Assembly (NCBI RefSeq): GCF_033439725.1
Contig: NW_026944383.1
Coordinates: 3,596,001-3,660,000 of the forward strand
DNA length: 64,000 nt
Origin: Neurospora tetraspora
Lineage: Eukaryota > Ascomycota > Sordariomycetes > Sordariales > Sordariaceae
Direction: 5' to 3'
Shown: piece by piece, positions 54,823-64,000 of the stretch
How the letters are laid out: the number at the start of each line of letters is the position of its first letter
Numbering within the stretch: the stretch's first letter is position 1
Program-made: the position numbers and the translations under genes
The notes under the pieces: model-generated
Told to the model about the DNA's origin: nothing
The model's database searches: none
Seen by the model: the letters and a program-made list of their open reading frames with translations, nothing else

Positions 54823-55521
54823 AGTGAAAGATGAAGAGCACAATGCCCAAAAGAACTCTGAGGAATGACTGATTTTTTTTTTCAACTGAAGAGGACCGGG
54901 CGGAGGATTCCTTTCAACAAGATGAAATAAAAAATGATCAGGGAGGAACACCTGCCCAGAGCCTCGTCGGCCCAAGAGAAACTCTACACACTGTGTGATA
55001 TGCCTGCATATTGTCCTATGCATTTCAGCTGGCCGCCACAAAAATGACTGATTATAGGATCGTGCCACAGCTTCTCCTTGTCCATGGAAACATGGCAATA
55101 GTTAGGTAGACCCAGGCCTTCGTGAACGGCTAATCGCATCTTTCTCCTCCAGCGATTGGTGGCCTTGTCTCTGTCGGATACGTGGATCCCCGGGCAACCA
55201 CTCCCATCAGCCGGTCATGATGTAGGAAACGAACTTAGACCACTTTAGGCCGCCCAACCTTTTATTTTCTTTTGCCTTCAGGGAGACATACAAGGTTAAG
55301 CTCCTACTTGTTCCGTTGCATCTGGAGCTTTGCCTCCGTGATGCAGGCAACCTCGGACTTTTTGGTCTCCTCTCCCATATCAGCAGTGAGCAACGTGCCA
55401 GCTCTGGCTGTCTTCACGCACTTGAGCTCAGGGACCTAGAGGTACCTTTAGTATCAAATATCGGTTGTCAGCACAACTTGCTTTGAAAAATACCAAACAT
55501 CTCACCCACAACGATCTCAAG
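54823..55521. promoter_or_regulatory. bidirectional promoter region membrane protein / Hsp70-like gene
   Basis: These 699 bp separate two divergent start codons. I see no heat-shock elements (nGAAn arrays) or TATA box that I would defend. A TTTTTTTTT tract and C/T-rich words are present next to the minus-strand gene. Confidence 0.45.
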
Positions 55522-57515
55522 ATGTACGCAGACAGCCCGGCTATTGTTGTCTCCGTCGACCTGGGCACAACATATACGGGCGTGGCATGGATGACGCCCA
55601 AGACCCCCATCCAAGTGATCAGCGACTGGCCCGGCAGCGGTGACCGAGGTGAACGCAAGGTGCCAACGACGCTGGTCTACAACGCCAACGGCACTCTCTC
55701 GTCATGGGGTTTCATGTGTGCCGACGACGAGCTTGAAGCCGGAGTTCCTGGCGGCGGGAAAGTACGCCGGGAATTCTTCAAGATCTTCATGGACGCGGAT
55801 ACGCTAGCAGACGCGCAGCAGCACGGCCTCACCAGCGCACCGCAAAGCGTCTTTGAAGCGCAGCAGTTCGTGACCGACTTTCTCCGGCAGGTCTACGCCC
55901 ACGTCAAGGAGTCGATCGAGACGCAGATTGGACGACGCGGAATTGGGAACGGCTGGACAGACCTGGCAGTCGAGTTCCTCTTTAGCGTTCCCACCACCTG
56001 GACGAGTCAAAGTATCGTCAACTCGTTCAAGAAGGTGATCAGAGAGGCAGGGTTTGGGATTGAAGGCCCGAAGCACTCTGCGCAGGTCGACCTGACCGAA
56101 GCCGAGGCGGCGGCTGTGGCCACGCTCAAAACGAGTGCCGTTAGCTTTGGCATGGGGAGTGTCTTTCTCACTGTCGATGCTGGTGGCGGAACGACGGATT
56201 TGGCGCTGATGCAGGTCACCTCCTCGAATGTGGCCGTCCCGCAGATGGCTTCGTTGCATGCCGTCAATGGTGTAGGGATAGGAGCTACACTGATCGATCG
56301 GCTGTTTATACGCTTGGTATCACAGAGGCTAGCAGCCTGTCCAGATGCTGCGGCGCATATACCTCCCGGTTTGCCCTTGCGGCTGGCGAGAAGTCACCAG
56401 TTTCGCACAATGAAGCACAAGTTTGGCGAAAGGGCGTATATGCAAGCGCTGTTCAGAATTCCTATCGAAGGATTGTCGTATAACTTTAGCCACGCTGGCC
56501 TGGGGATCGAGAACGGGAGGATGGTTTTCACGCTGTGAGTATTTGTTGTCAGACGAAGCGGTCAGATGATCCCATGGATGACTGGCTAACCTCGCAACAG
56601 TCAAGAGATACAATCATTGTTTGATCCGCAAATTGAGGCTATTGTGAACCGGATAATGGGCGAGCTAGAATGGCTCAGAACCATGGGACACTTGCACCAG
56701 GTGCAATACATGGTTCTTTCGGGCGGACTGGGCAGCTCAGCTTACGTCCGTGACCAGCTCCAGCAGCGATTCCTTGCCTACCAGCATCCCAACGCGAGCG
56801 ACCAAGTGGCAGTCATCCCATGCAATGACCCTCAGCTGGTGGTGGTGAGAGGCCTTCTCCTTGACCGGCAACAGCGATGGGAATCGGGAGGAGCCACCTC
56901 AGTGTTATCAACCCGCATTGCTCGAGCAAGTTACGGCGTCGTTGTCCAGGAGATTTACGTGCCCGCCATGCATTCCAACGAAGACGTCCGCCCCGACCCA
57001 TTTGAGCCGAGCAAGAAATGGGCCGTGAACCAAGTCCAGTGGCTCATTAAAAAGGGCGATCTGGTAAACCCCAACGCGTTTTTAGTGAAATCCTTTCAGA
57101 TCCGGCTTGCCGCAACGGAGACGACAAGGGCGTGGAAGTCTCAAATCGTCGTCTCCCACCATGATCCGTCACAGTTACCCAGTAGCATGAAGCAAGGTTG
57201 GTACCCGACACCCACCACGTCCAGCACGTAGTGAATCCCTGGCTGACATGTCTTGCAGATGGAGCGTATAAGCTTTGTGAAGTGAAAAGCAATCTGGAAG
57301 GAGTCCAGCAAGATCAGCTTGTCAAAGTCAACAAGAGAGGAACTTGCTGGTCCCGCGGCGTCACCTTCTACATCTGTCAGTTTGATGTCAGGGTGATTGT
57401 AGCGCCGGCTGATTTGAGGTTCGAATTGTGGTTTGGAGGCCAGAAGTTCTCGGGTAATCATGAACCCATATCTGTCGACTGGGACCACGAAGGGTCCAAG
57501 GTGAAAGGGATGTGA
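55522..57515 (+). CDS. HSPA12-like Hsp70-family ATPase
   Basis: This is a divergent Hsp70/actin-fold protein of the HSPA12 type, a family expanded in filamentous fungi with largely unknown clients. Three exons, 55522-56534, 56601-57196 and 57259-57515, give 621 residues. The nucleotide-binding motifs are intact: phosphate-1 VVSVDLGTTYTGVAW (about 8-22), phosphate-2 LTVDAGGGTTDLAL (about 213-226) and adenosine motif VLSGGLGSSAYVRDQL (about 373-388). The C-terminal 190 residues do not resemble the canonical Hsp70 substrate-binding domain and lack an EEVD tail, as expected for HSPA12-like proteins. The start is the first ATG in frame. The DUF6604-like gene follows on the same strand, 287 bp downstream. 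Confidence 0.92.
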
Positions 57516-57802
57516 TTGAAATGGCCAAATTTGTGCTGAATCACGCGGATGGATGTGGTTGTTTTGTTTGCACAAGAGTGGTTGCTGTGCCAAGATGGAG
57601 AGTTGGATCCATAAAAACACTGCAGCTTTGTCGCGACTCATGCAGGTGGTGTTGTGCACCATCTTTAGAAGGCATTAACTTCACTGCAAGCAGCTTGTAT
57701 GTGAATCTGTTAGTGGCTGTTAGCGCAAAACTCATATTTACTGTTCGTCTCGCCAAGCTTTACAGTGCTGCCTTTTTGATCACATCAACTTCTCGATAGG
57801 TC

Positions 57803-60784
57803 ATGATGTTGCCAAGCAATCTTTACAGCACATATCGCCAATACAAGCACGATACTGATATCGTTGCCTCGTGGCTAGCCCAGACCGGAAAGACACTGGG
57901 CTGCGCCACCGAACTCCTCGCTTCCAACTCGGCCTCTCCCACAAATGTCAACCTCAAAAGTGCCCGCCTCAAGGGCAAAGCCCGAAAATCGGCCAAAGCC
58001 CAAGCGCACAGGCAGGCTGACAACTTCTCAAACCAGTCGCAGACGAGGCAGAAGTATGTGCTGGCGCTCAAAAACTTTGTGCCGCTCGCCGAGTTCATCG
58101 GTACCAAGTTGAACGAAGCAAAGATCGTTGAAATTCCGGCCGTCGTTCCAACTGCTATTGAGCGCGCCATCACGGTGCGCAAGGGTTTCGCCCAGCTCCT
58201 CCAGGAACATGGCCGCGCCCTGAAGCTTGAGTCAAACGAGAACCACTCCTACTTTGTCTCGGTTCTAGAGAAAGTTCGCCATGTCCTCGAGCCATTGTTT
58301 AAAGACTGTTGGACCAAAAGGGCCCTTCCCAAGCTACCCGAGACAACAGCAACCGCCAACCCGTTTGATCTTCTCGACTTCTATGATGCTCCCGATTTTG
58401 ACCTTGGGGGAGACTCCACAGGAAGCTCAGAGCAAGCGGCCAAGGGCAAGGAAACAGTCGACGAGGGCGTCGTTGTTGAGTATGAAGCTGAAGACGCTGC
58501 GTCCTCTCTCGTCGCCTTTGCTACCCTCTTTCGCGATGTCCGCGCTCTCAGGATGCAGGTCAGGAGTCTATGGGCTGCTTATGCCAAGGGCGAGCTGTCT
58601 TTGCCTTCCGTGGCCGTTGCAACAAACACAGCCATCAATATTGCCCGATACATGGAGGAAGATGCTGGCGATAGCATCCGCTTGAACGGGGACAAGAAGA
58701 CGGCCAAGGACTGGGCCCTGTTCTACTACCAAATGGCTGCCAGCAGCCAAGGCATCGATATAACCAAACCCACTCCAGGCTGTAACATGAATCTCGACGC
58801 TTTTCCCATGTTCGACGAGTCCATGACCCTTTCCTTCATCCTTCTCGAAGCATGGATCAACCAGGCAAGGGCGTCAAGTGAGGTGGTGACTTATAACGGC
58901 AAGTTTGGCTGGTATGAACCGACGATCGACTATGATGCAGCACCTCCGGACGTCAAATGGCAGCAAGATAAAGCTGCCTTCTTGGAGGTTGCGCCCCAAT
59001 TCGATCTCATGGGAAGGTTCAACACCACTCCTCCAGATGCCCTCCCGGAAGGATTGTATTCTGGTATGCCCGTTGAGGACGAACTCTTGCGAGGGCTTCG
59101 TCTTCTCCTTACCAACAAAGACAAGGTCCTACCTTTCTGGCTCGGGTTTGCTACAGCCATTCACCTCGATATACGTCGCGTTCTGGGACGGCAGTCTGAG
59201 AAGCCCTTTTGGGCCATGATGCGCTACAATATGGCCATCGATGACAGTATAACCCAAAATCTGGAGTATTATGAGAACTTGACCATCAGTAAGACCTGCC
59301 TCGTCAGTCTCTAGAATTTCCAGGTCCACTGCTAACTGTGCGCAACAGAGGGCTGGGATCAAGTCGACGGCGACAAACGACTTATCAGGCTCCAAAATGA
59401 GGCGCGCTGGTTCACCGAGAACCCGCTATACAAAGTGATCGAGTCCACAGGACTTCTAACCTCCCGTAACAACAAGGAACACACCTTTCTCAAGATGCAT
59501 CCGCTTTTCTGCGGTCTCTGGATTCACTACATCCGCACAACCTACCACCTCCTTGCAGCCCAGTTCGAGCGCTGCTGGGGCGGCATCCTCTATACTGGCC
59601 ATCTCTACAACGCCTTGAATAATGAGAATCTGATCAACGGCGCTGCGAAATGGGACGATATGGATCTCTTACATCGATTGCAAGGCGGTAAAGACAAGTT
59701 TTTTGTCGGCGCGGCACCCACAGAGCGGGACAACTACCACAAACAGCTTTGCATGATGATGGGCTTTTCGGCAACCAGCTTCATCGCAAGCACCAGAAAC
59801 AAGACTCGGAAGCTCGTGCCCACCAAAGCAGGTCCACGCTCTCTCGTGGCTCAAGGTAAGGTATCTTCCATGTTTCATAACCAATATAGGCCAAGCATGG
59901 AAGGAATCAAGCTGTCAGTGGACGATGTGCAAGCGATTCTCAACAAGAAAAGTCCGAATCCACAGAAAACACCTCAGGCCACGCCATCGCAACTCATCCA
60001 CCAGCTGGCCCTTGATATTGAAGCCGAAATCCCCGAAACGTCAGTCGATTATCTTGCAATGCACCGACAATGCTGGGACTTTTTGCGCAGTCTCAAAACC
60101 GCCGTGGATCCGTACTTTAGCCGGGTCGCCGGGCCAGGTTGGATAGAGAGGGAGCATCAGCTTCCCTTCGTGGTGGGCTACATATTCTCCACGGCGCTCG
60201 ACCCCTTGGGAGGAGAAAGCAAGATGACAGAGTTCCTGGTCCTTGCTTCCGAAGTTTACAAAGAGGTGGTTGCACCTTACCGCAAGGACGTGACTTTCTT
60301 CCTCGAAACCATCCAGGACTACGACAAAATGCTTTCTCACCCTGAAGACAAATTTCTCGGACCTATGCTGAATGAGCTGTCCATTGAAGAACCAGAAGAG
60401 GAGGAATGGGTCGATTCGGAATTTGAAGAGATGATGGAATACGATAGAGAAATGGACGCTCTGTGCCGCGAGTACGACTCGGAATGGGACGACGAACCGG
60501 AAGATCGAGCCGCGGCTGACTTCCGACCCAACGATCCCCTCCTTGACCCCCGTCTCCGAGAGGGATTCGGCCCAGGAGAATCGTTCAGAGATCCCTACGT
60601 CGAGCCTGGCGAGCCTGTTACCATGAGCGTGGAAGCCATGCAGCGGTGGGTGCGAGCTTCGAGAGCATTGGAACGGAATCCCAATGCGGTCTCGCAAAAG
60701 GATGCGGAGTGGTTGCGACTTGTCCTGAGGAGCGCCGAGTTCCAAAACACAAGGCAAAGGGCTGACCGAGAACGTCATGCGTGA
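57803..60784 (+). CDS. DUF6604-like fungal protein
   Basis: Two exons, 57803-59288 and 59349-60784, encode 973 residues. The N-terminal MMLPSNLYSTYRQYKHDTDI followed by VASWLAQTGKTLG is the signature of a fungal domain I recall as DUF6604, whose function is unknown. Further conserved-looking parts are RKYVLALKNFVPLAEFI, ALRMQVRSLWAAYAKGEL and, in exon 2, MHPLFCGLWIHYIRTTYHLL and GILYTGHLYNALNNE. A basic stretch near residue 55 (KGKARKSAKAQAHRQ) could be a nuclear signal, and the C-terminus has a very acidic segment (EEPEEEEWVDSEFEEMMEYD). No catalytic motif, membrane segment or ankyrin repeat is seen. Its position directly behind the Hsp70-like gene suggests a possible partnership. Confidence 0.88.
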
Positions 60785-62259
60785 GTCCCGTAAGATGCCG
60801 GCAGGGTTTTGATTAGACTACGGCAAGTCAGCTTGTTTCATAGTGAAAAGATGACAATATCTGTACTGCTTTTACACTTGGTCATCAATTGGGCTACAGC
60901 ACCGGAACCATTACCTCTTGAGTGGTCCGCATCAAGACGGCATCAGCAGGCCAAACATGCCTATATGCTACACACTTCGAATTGGGAGACCACTCGGATC
61001 TTGGGAGCGTCTTTGAATACGTCAACCCATTGTTCATTCTTAACATGAATCTTTCTGTGAGGGAAAGCCCAGGCAAGGCTAGGAAAAATGGATGACACAC
61101 GTATTAAATGGTAGAACGCAACAAATGTAGGTATGTGAAGAAAACAATGATCGGAACCATGTACATTGAGGCTGTTTGCACTTGCTCCATTATCTGCAGT
61201 TACATTGAATCCAACAATCGGTTTTTTTTGTATCCAACACCAAGTACTAAAGGTTACGATCCACGTTCACCGTCAAGTAATATTGCTCCAGAGGGTCCCT
61301 TCTCAAACAGAGATAGAAGAGACCCTGATGTCTTTTCCTTAATAGTGACTTCTCTAGTTATCAGGTGGAAACTATGACACCACGATGTCGTGAAGTCAGG
61401 CAACCAGGTGATGCAAACCGATGAGTTGGTTCGCAGAAGCAGAAGTCTTTTTTTTTTGGTGAGGAAGAGCACGCAGCCGCTCCAATATAACTGACAGAAT
61501 TGTGCTCAACAAGCACATACGACCATAGATGGTAGAAAACTCGGGATCCCGTCCGCTCTCCCATAGATAAGCTACCAATCGCCTGACTAGTAGTTGGGTC
61601 GGTGACGACCAGCGAATCCCAGGTGTTGTATGTTTTTTTTTATCTTTTTGATGTTTTCATTTTGTTCATTTCATCGCTTTTTTCCCAGTCATCGGACTTC
61701 TTCTATTTTTGCCCTTGAAGTTTCCAAATCGAGTTTATATCTGGTGTCCTGCTTGTACGTATCTTTTTGTATCATCAGAGCCTTTGGCACCGGATCTGGT
61801 TGAAACCTTACGTGGTTGTACACTTTAATTACGCAAATGACTGGATATCAGTACTAAAATAATCTTTCAGAACAAAAACATTTTTGTCCCAACTCTCAAC
61901 TGCATCAAATCCTATATAAAAGGCTTCACCACAATGTTAAGACAGAAAGAACAGACGACTGAGTTCTTGGATTAGAAGCAGTCGTTGTTCAGGGGCTGAT
62001 GGTCAATGTAAACAAAACAGTACAAGAGTACTTCCTTTCGGCTTGTGTTCCGCTCGCGCCCGTGCGCCTGCGCCAAGGGACTCGGCTCCATCATCACCTG
62101 CATGAGCCTAAAGAGCTACCCGCACCTTATCCACTATCGCAGCGTCTCGAACGCGCTGCAACACCCGAACGGCGCAACACCACGGCATTTCCCCAAAACA
62201 TCATCAGACCTCACACACAACAAGCGACCCGTGACCGGATTGGAGTTGGCGAACTTGCA
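60785..62259. other. intergenic region upstream of eaf6
   Basis: This 1.5-kb gap holds the 3' UTR of the DUF6604-like gene and the eaf6 promoter. Several T-runs occur (near 61449, 61631). A strong TATA box is at 61913. No further gene is seen in it. Confidence 0.5.
61913..61923 (+). promoter_or_regulatory. TATA box upstream of eaf6
   Basis: TATATAAAAGG is a near-ideal TATA box about 340 bp before the eaf6 ATG. It would place transcription start near 61950 and give an unusually long 5' leader, which contains an upstream ATG at 61999 in frame with eaf6. Confidence 0.5.
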
Positions 62260-63072
62260 ATGATGGATAACTCGGGTCCAAAAATGGGCACGGCCGACGG
62301 CGCAGCTGGTATCCCATACTACGAAAAGCAGCGACAGCATCTTAAAGAGCTGCTGAACAAGAAGAAGCTTTTGGAAAAACGTCTGGTAGGCATTGCCGTC
62401 GCAACCAACGAACCAAGCGTCGACTCGCCTGCTGATACAACAACAAAATAAAGCTTGCGCAAGAAGAATCCATCTACCAAAAGGAAACCGAGTACCTCGA
62501 AAACACGCCAGCGGGCAACATCATCACAGGCTTCGACAACTACACCAAGGGCACCGCCAATGTCGCAGCACAGCGCCGGAAGACGGGGTTGACAGACGCG
62601 AACCGTGTCTTCTCGAGGAGTTCGATATCATACAATCCGGCGGCTGTGCGTCGTTCTGTATTCTCTTCCCCCCCTTCCTTCCACCCAGACACTTTCCCAT
62701 CCACCATCCACCGTCCTCTTTCTCTCGTTCGCATCTGCCAAACTGCACCTCATTTCACACTTCGAAGCCGCTTGGATACTGGCCATCATGAGAGAGCTCT
62801 GTCAAGCTAACTAATTTGCAAACCCACAGCAACAAGAATCGCAAACACCAGCCTCTTCGGCCCCCGCTTCCCACGCGCCGACACCGGTCTCGACAACGTT
62901 CAATAACAAGGACGGCGCATCGAGTGCGCCGACGCCCACGTCGGCCACAGCCGGCAAGGCCAATTCCAAGAAGAAGAAAGCTACGACGTCGGGTGCGGGA
63001 GTTGAAGATAGCGAGACGGACTCGAGAGAGACGAAGAAGGCAAGGACAAACTTTGGGGCTGTTCGCAAGTGA
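62260..63072 (+). CDS. eaf6: chromatin-modification protein Eaf6 (NuA4 / NuA3 subunit)
   Basis: Eaf6 is a small shared subunit of the NuA4 and NuA3 histone acetyltransferase complexes. Three exons, 62260-62385, 62454-62645 and 62830-63072, give 186 residues. The first exon ends in a coiled coil (YEKQRQHLKELLNKKKLLEK). Exon 2 carries the family core ESIYQKETEYLENTPAGNII and TGFDNYTKGT, then FSRSSISYNPAA. Exon 3 is a disordered tail ending KKARTNFGAVRK. Introns are 68 and 184 nt; the second donor is GTGCGT. I used ATG 62260 (a second ATG is next to it). The open frame reaches back to an ATG at 61999, but those 87 residues look unlike the family. Confidence 0.92.
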
Positions 63073-63846
63073 ATCCGTTGTGGTCAGGGAGAAAGACCAG
63101 AGTTGGATCTGCGTCATGTTACGGTCGGGTTGCCGTCGGGTTCCTGTTGCGCATGGTTTTTTTTTGTTTCTGCATAGGAGGAAGTATTGGATGGTACACG
63201 GCGTTTTTGGGTTGGTACAAATGGGTTCAATGGATTAAGCAGAGCGCGGCGTTTGGGACGGGCATTATTATCAATTCAATTGGGCATTCGAGACAAGCTA
63301 TCGAGACAGCAACCTATTTTTATTTGTTATCTGCGGATGAACTGTGAATTTCTTGAGGAAGCGAGCTCAAAGAGCTGGAGTTGGGAGAGCACCGCATATC
63401 TGCTGTTTCTGTCTCCCAAACCTAGATCCGTTGTCCAGGAATTCTCGCGGTCTCACTATTACGCCCGGTGAATCAGGTTTCCAAGGGAGGCTAGTGAGAA
63501 CCTTTGACCAAGTTGAAATGATAACCTTTGATATGGCATCAGTTGCACACTGTTAATGGCGAGATCGTGAAGTCTTCCATGAGAGCTGAGCGCAGTGCCA
63601 GAAGCTGTGTTGCCTGCCAACTGCCAGCATGTGTGTTGTCGGTCCTGACGGGACGGCGTTTGCGGTTGGGAGGAGCCCGCTCTCTGCTCTGATTGGGTGG
63701 GTGGGCCGGTCACGAGGCGGTCCACACAAACTTGCAAAGCCCATGAAAATTTGCAGGTGCGCACAGACCGGGTGCAGCACCTCTGGGAGGGTATAAAAGA
63801 TGCTCCTCCCTCCCTCCATTTCGATTTTCTTTTTCTTTTTTTCTTC
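63073..63846. other. intergenic region, promoter of the right-edge gene
   Basis: This 0.77-kb gap includes the eaf6 3' UTR and, near its right end, a TATA box and a pyrimidine tract leading to the next ATG. No gene is seen in it. Confidence 0.5.
63792..63798 (+). promoter_or_regulatory. TATA box of the right-edge gene
   Basis: TATAAAA lies 49 bp before the ATG at 63847, with a C/T-rich initiator-like tract between them. This spacing predicts a very short 5' UTR. Confidence 0.6.
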
Positions 63847-64000
63847 ATGTCGACAATACTTCAGTGAGTCCCCCCCTACTATTGGCATCCGCTCTCCTCT
63901 CTCCTCTCTGGGAGATGCACATTCGCAACACACGATGCTAACCACACTGCGCTTTGCAGGAGAATCATTTCTATAGTATTTGTCCTCTTTTGTGTTCCCT
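63847..64000 (+). CDS. 5' end of a gene for a probable secreted or membrane protein (partial)
   Basis: A 17-nt first exon (63847-63863, MSTIL plus two bases) ends in a consensus donor GTGAGT. A 96-nt intron has a good branch site (GCTAAC near 63938) and a TTTGCAG acceptor; exon 2 starts at 63960. The spliced N-terminus reads MSTILQRIISIVFVLFCVP, a hydrophobic segment after a basic residue that looks like a signal peptide or first membrane span. The gene runs off the right edge, so its function cannot be told. Confidence 0.55.

Noticed and set aside
54823-55098. 92-residue N-terminal extension of the membrane protein
   Set aside because: It starts at a non-ATG codon, and the only in-frame ATG within it gives a Cys/His/Pro-rich stretch unlike a leader; ATG 54822 gives a sensible ectodomain.
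59854-59891. Possible tiny intron in the DUF6604-like gene (GTAAGG...ATAG)
   Set aside because: About 37 nt is too short for a spliceosomal intron here, and the frame reads through it without a break.

Overview
The window looks like nuclear DNA of a filamentous ascomycete, most likely a Sordariomycete. The evidence is compact genes with short introns (about 60-90 nt, GTRNGT donors, YAG acceptors), fungal-type proteins (Bem46, Pex10, Erd1, Eaf6, an NFX1/Fap1 protein, a DUF6604-like protein) and an AT-rich transposon island whose decay is dominated by C-to-T and G-to-A changes, as expected from repeat-induced point mutation (RIP). The species cannot be named from the sequence alone. Exon borders below were read by hand from splice consensus and reading-frame continuity.

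Layout. 0.5-2.7 kb: NAD kinase (-). 5.8-8.6 kb: exosome subunit Rrp46 (-), divergent from a PP2A activator/PTPA (+). 9.7-10.7 kb: a Ser/Pro-rich orphan (-). 14.9-18.6 kb: an NFX1-type RING/zinc-finger/R3H protein (+). 19.2-21.7 kb: a Pol III promoter-like relic and a LYAR-type zinc-finger protein (-). 25.6-30.9 kb: Bem46-type hydrolase (+), peroxin Pex10 (-) and Erd1-like EXS protein (+). 31.6-37.3 kb: a disordered orphan (+), a 617-bp inverted-repeat element and a peroxisomal-type Nudix CoA diphosphatase ending in SKM (+). 37.4-41.2 kb: a tRNA-Gly 5' half, a Ctr copper transporter (-), 3-hydroxyanthranilate 3,4-dioxygenase (+) and a mitochondrial FAH-family acylpyruvase (-). 41.5-42.1 kb: a second inverted-repeat element with perfect 97-bp ends. 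43.0-48.7 kb: a small orphan (+), a PWI/SR splicing protein (+) and a His/Asn-rich orphan (-). 49.3-52.9 kb: the RIP-decayed island, a Tc1/mariner element interrupted by an LTR-flanked fossil. 53.5-60.8 kb: a single-pass membrane protein (-), an HSPA12-like Hsp70 protein (+) and a DUF6604-like protein (+). 62.3-63.1 kb: NuA4 subunit Eaf6 (+). 63.8 kb to the edge: the 5' end of a probably secreted or membrane protein gene.

Most genes are conserved housekeeping genes (NADP supply, RNA decay, phosphatase activation, peroxisome biogenesis, Golgi retention, kynurenine pathway, splicing, histone acetylation) and do not form one pathway. Two themes do stand out. Pex10 and an SKM-ending Nudix hydrolase are both linked to peroxisomes and lie about 7 kb apart. 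The Hsp70-like and DUF6604-like genes lie head-to-tail beside the transposon island; they are accessory in character and the best candidates for an uncharacterised functional unit. Several gene-free stretches of 3-4 kb flank regulatory-type genes.
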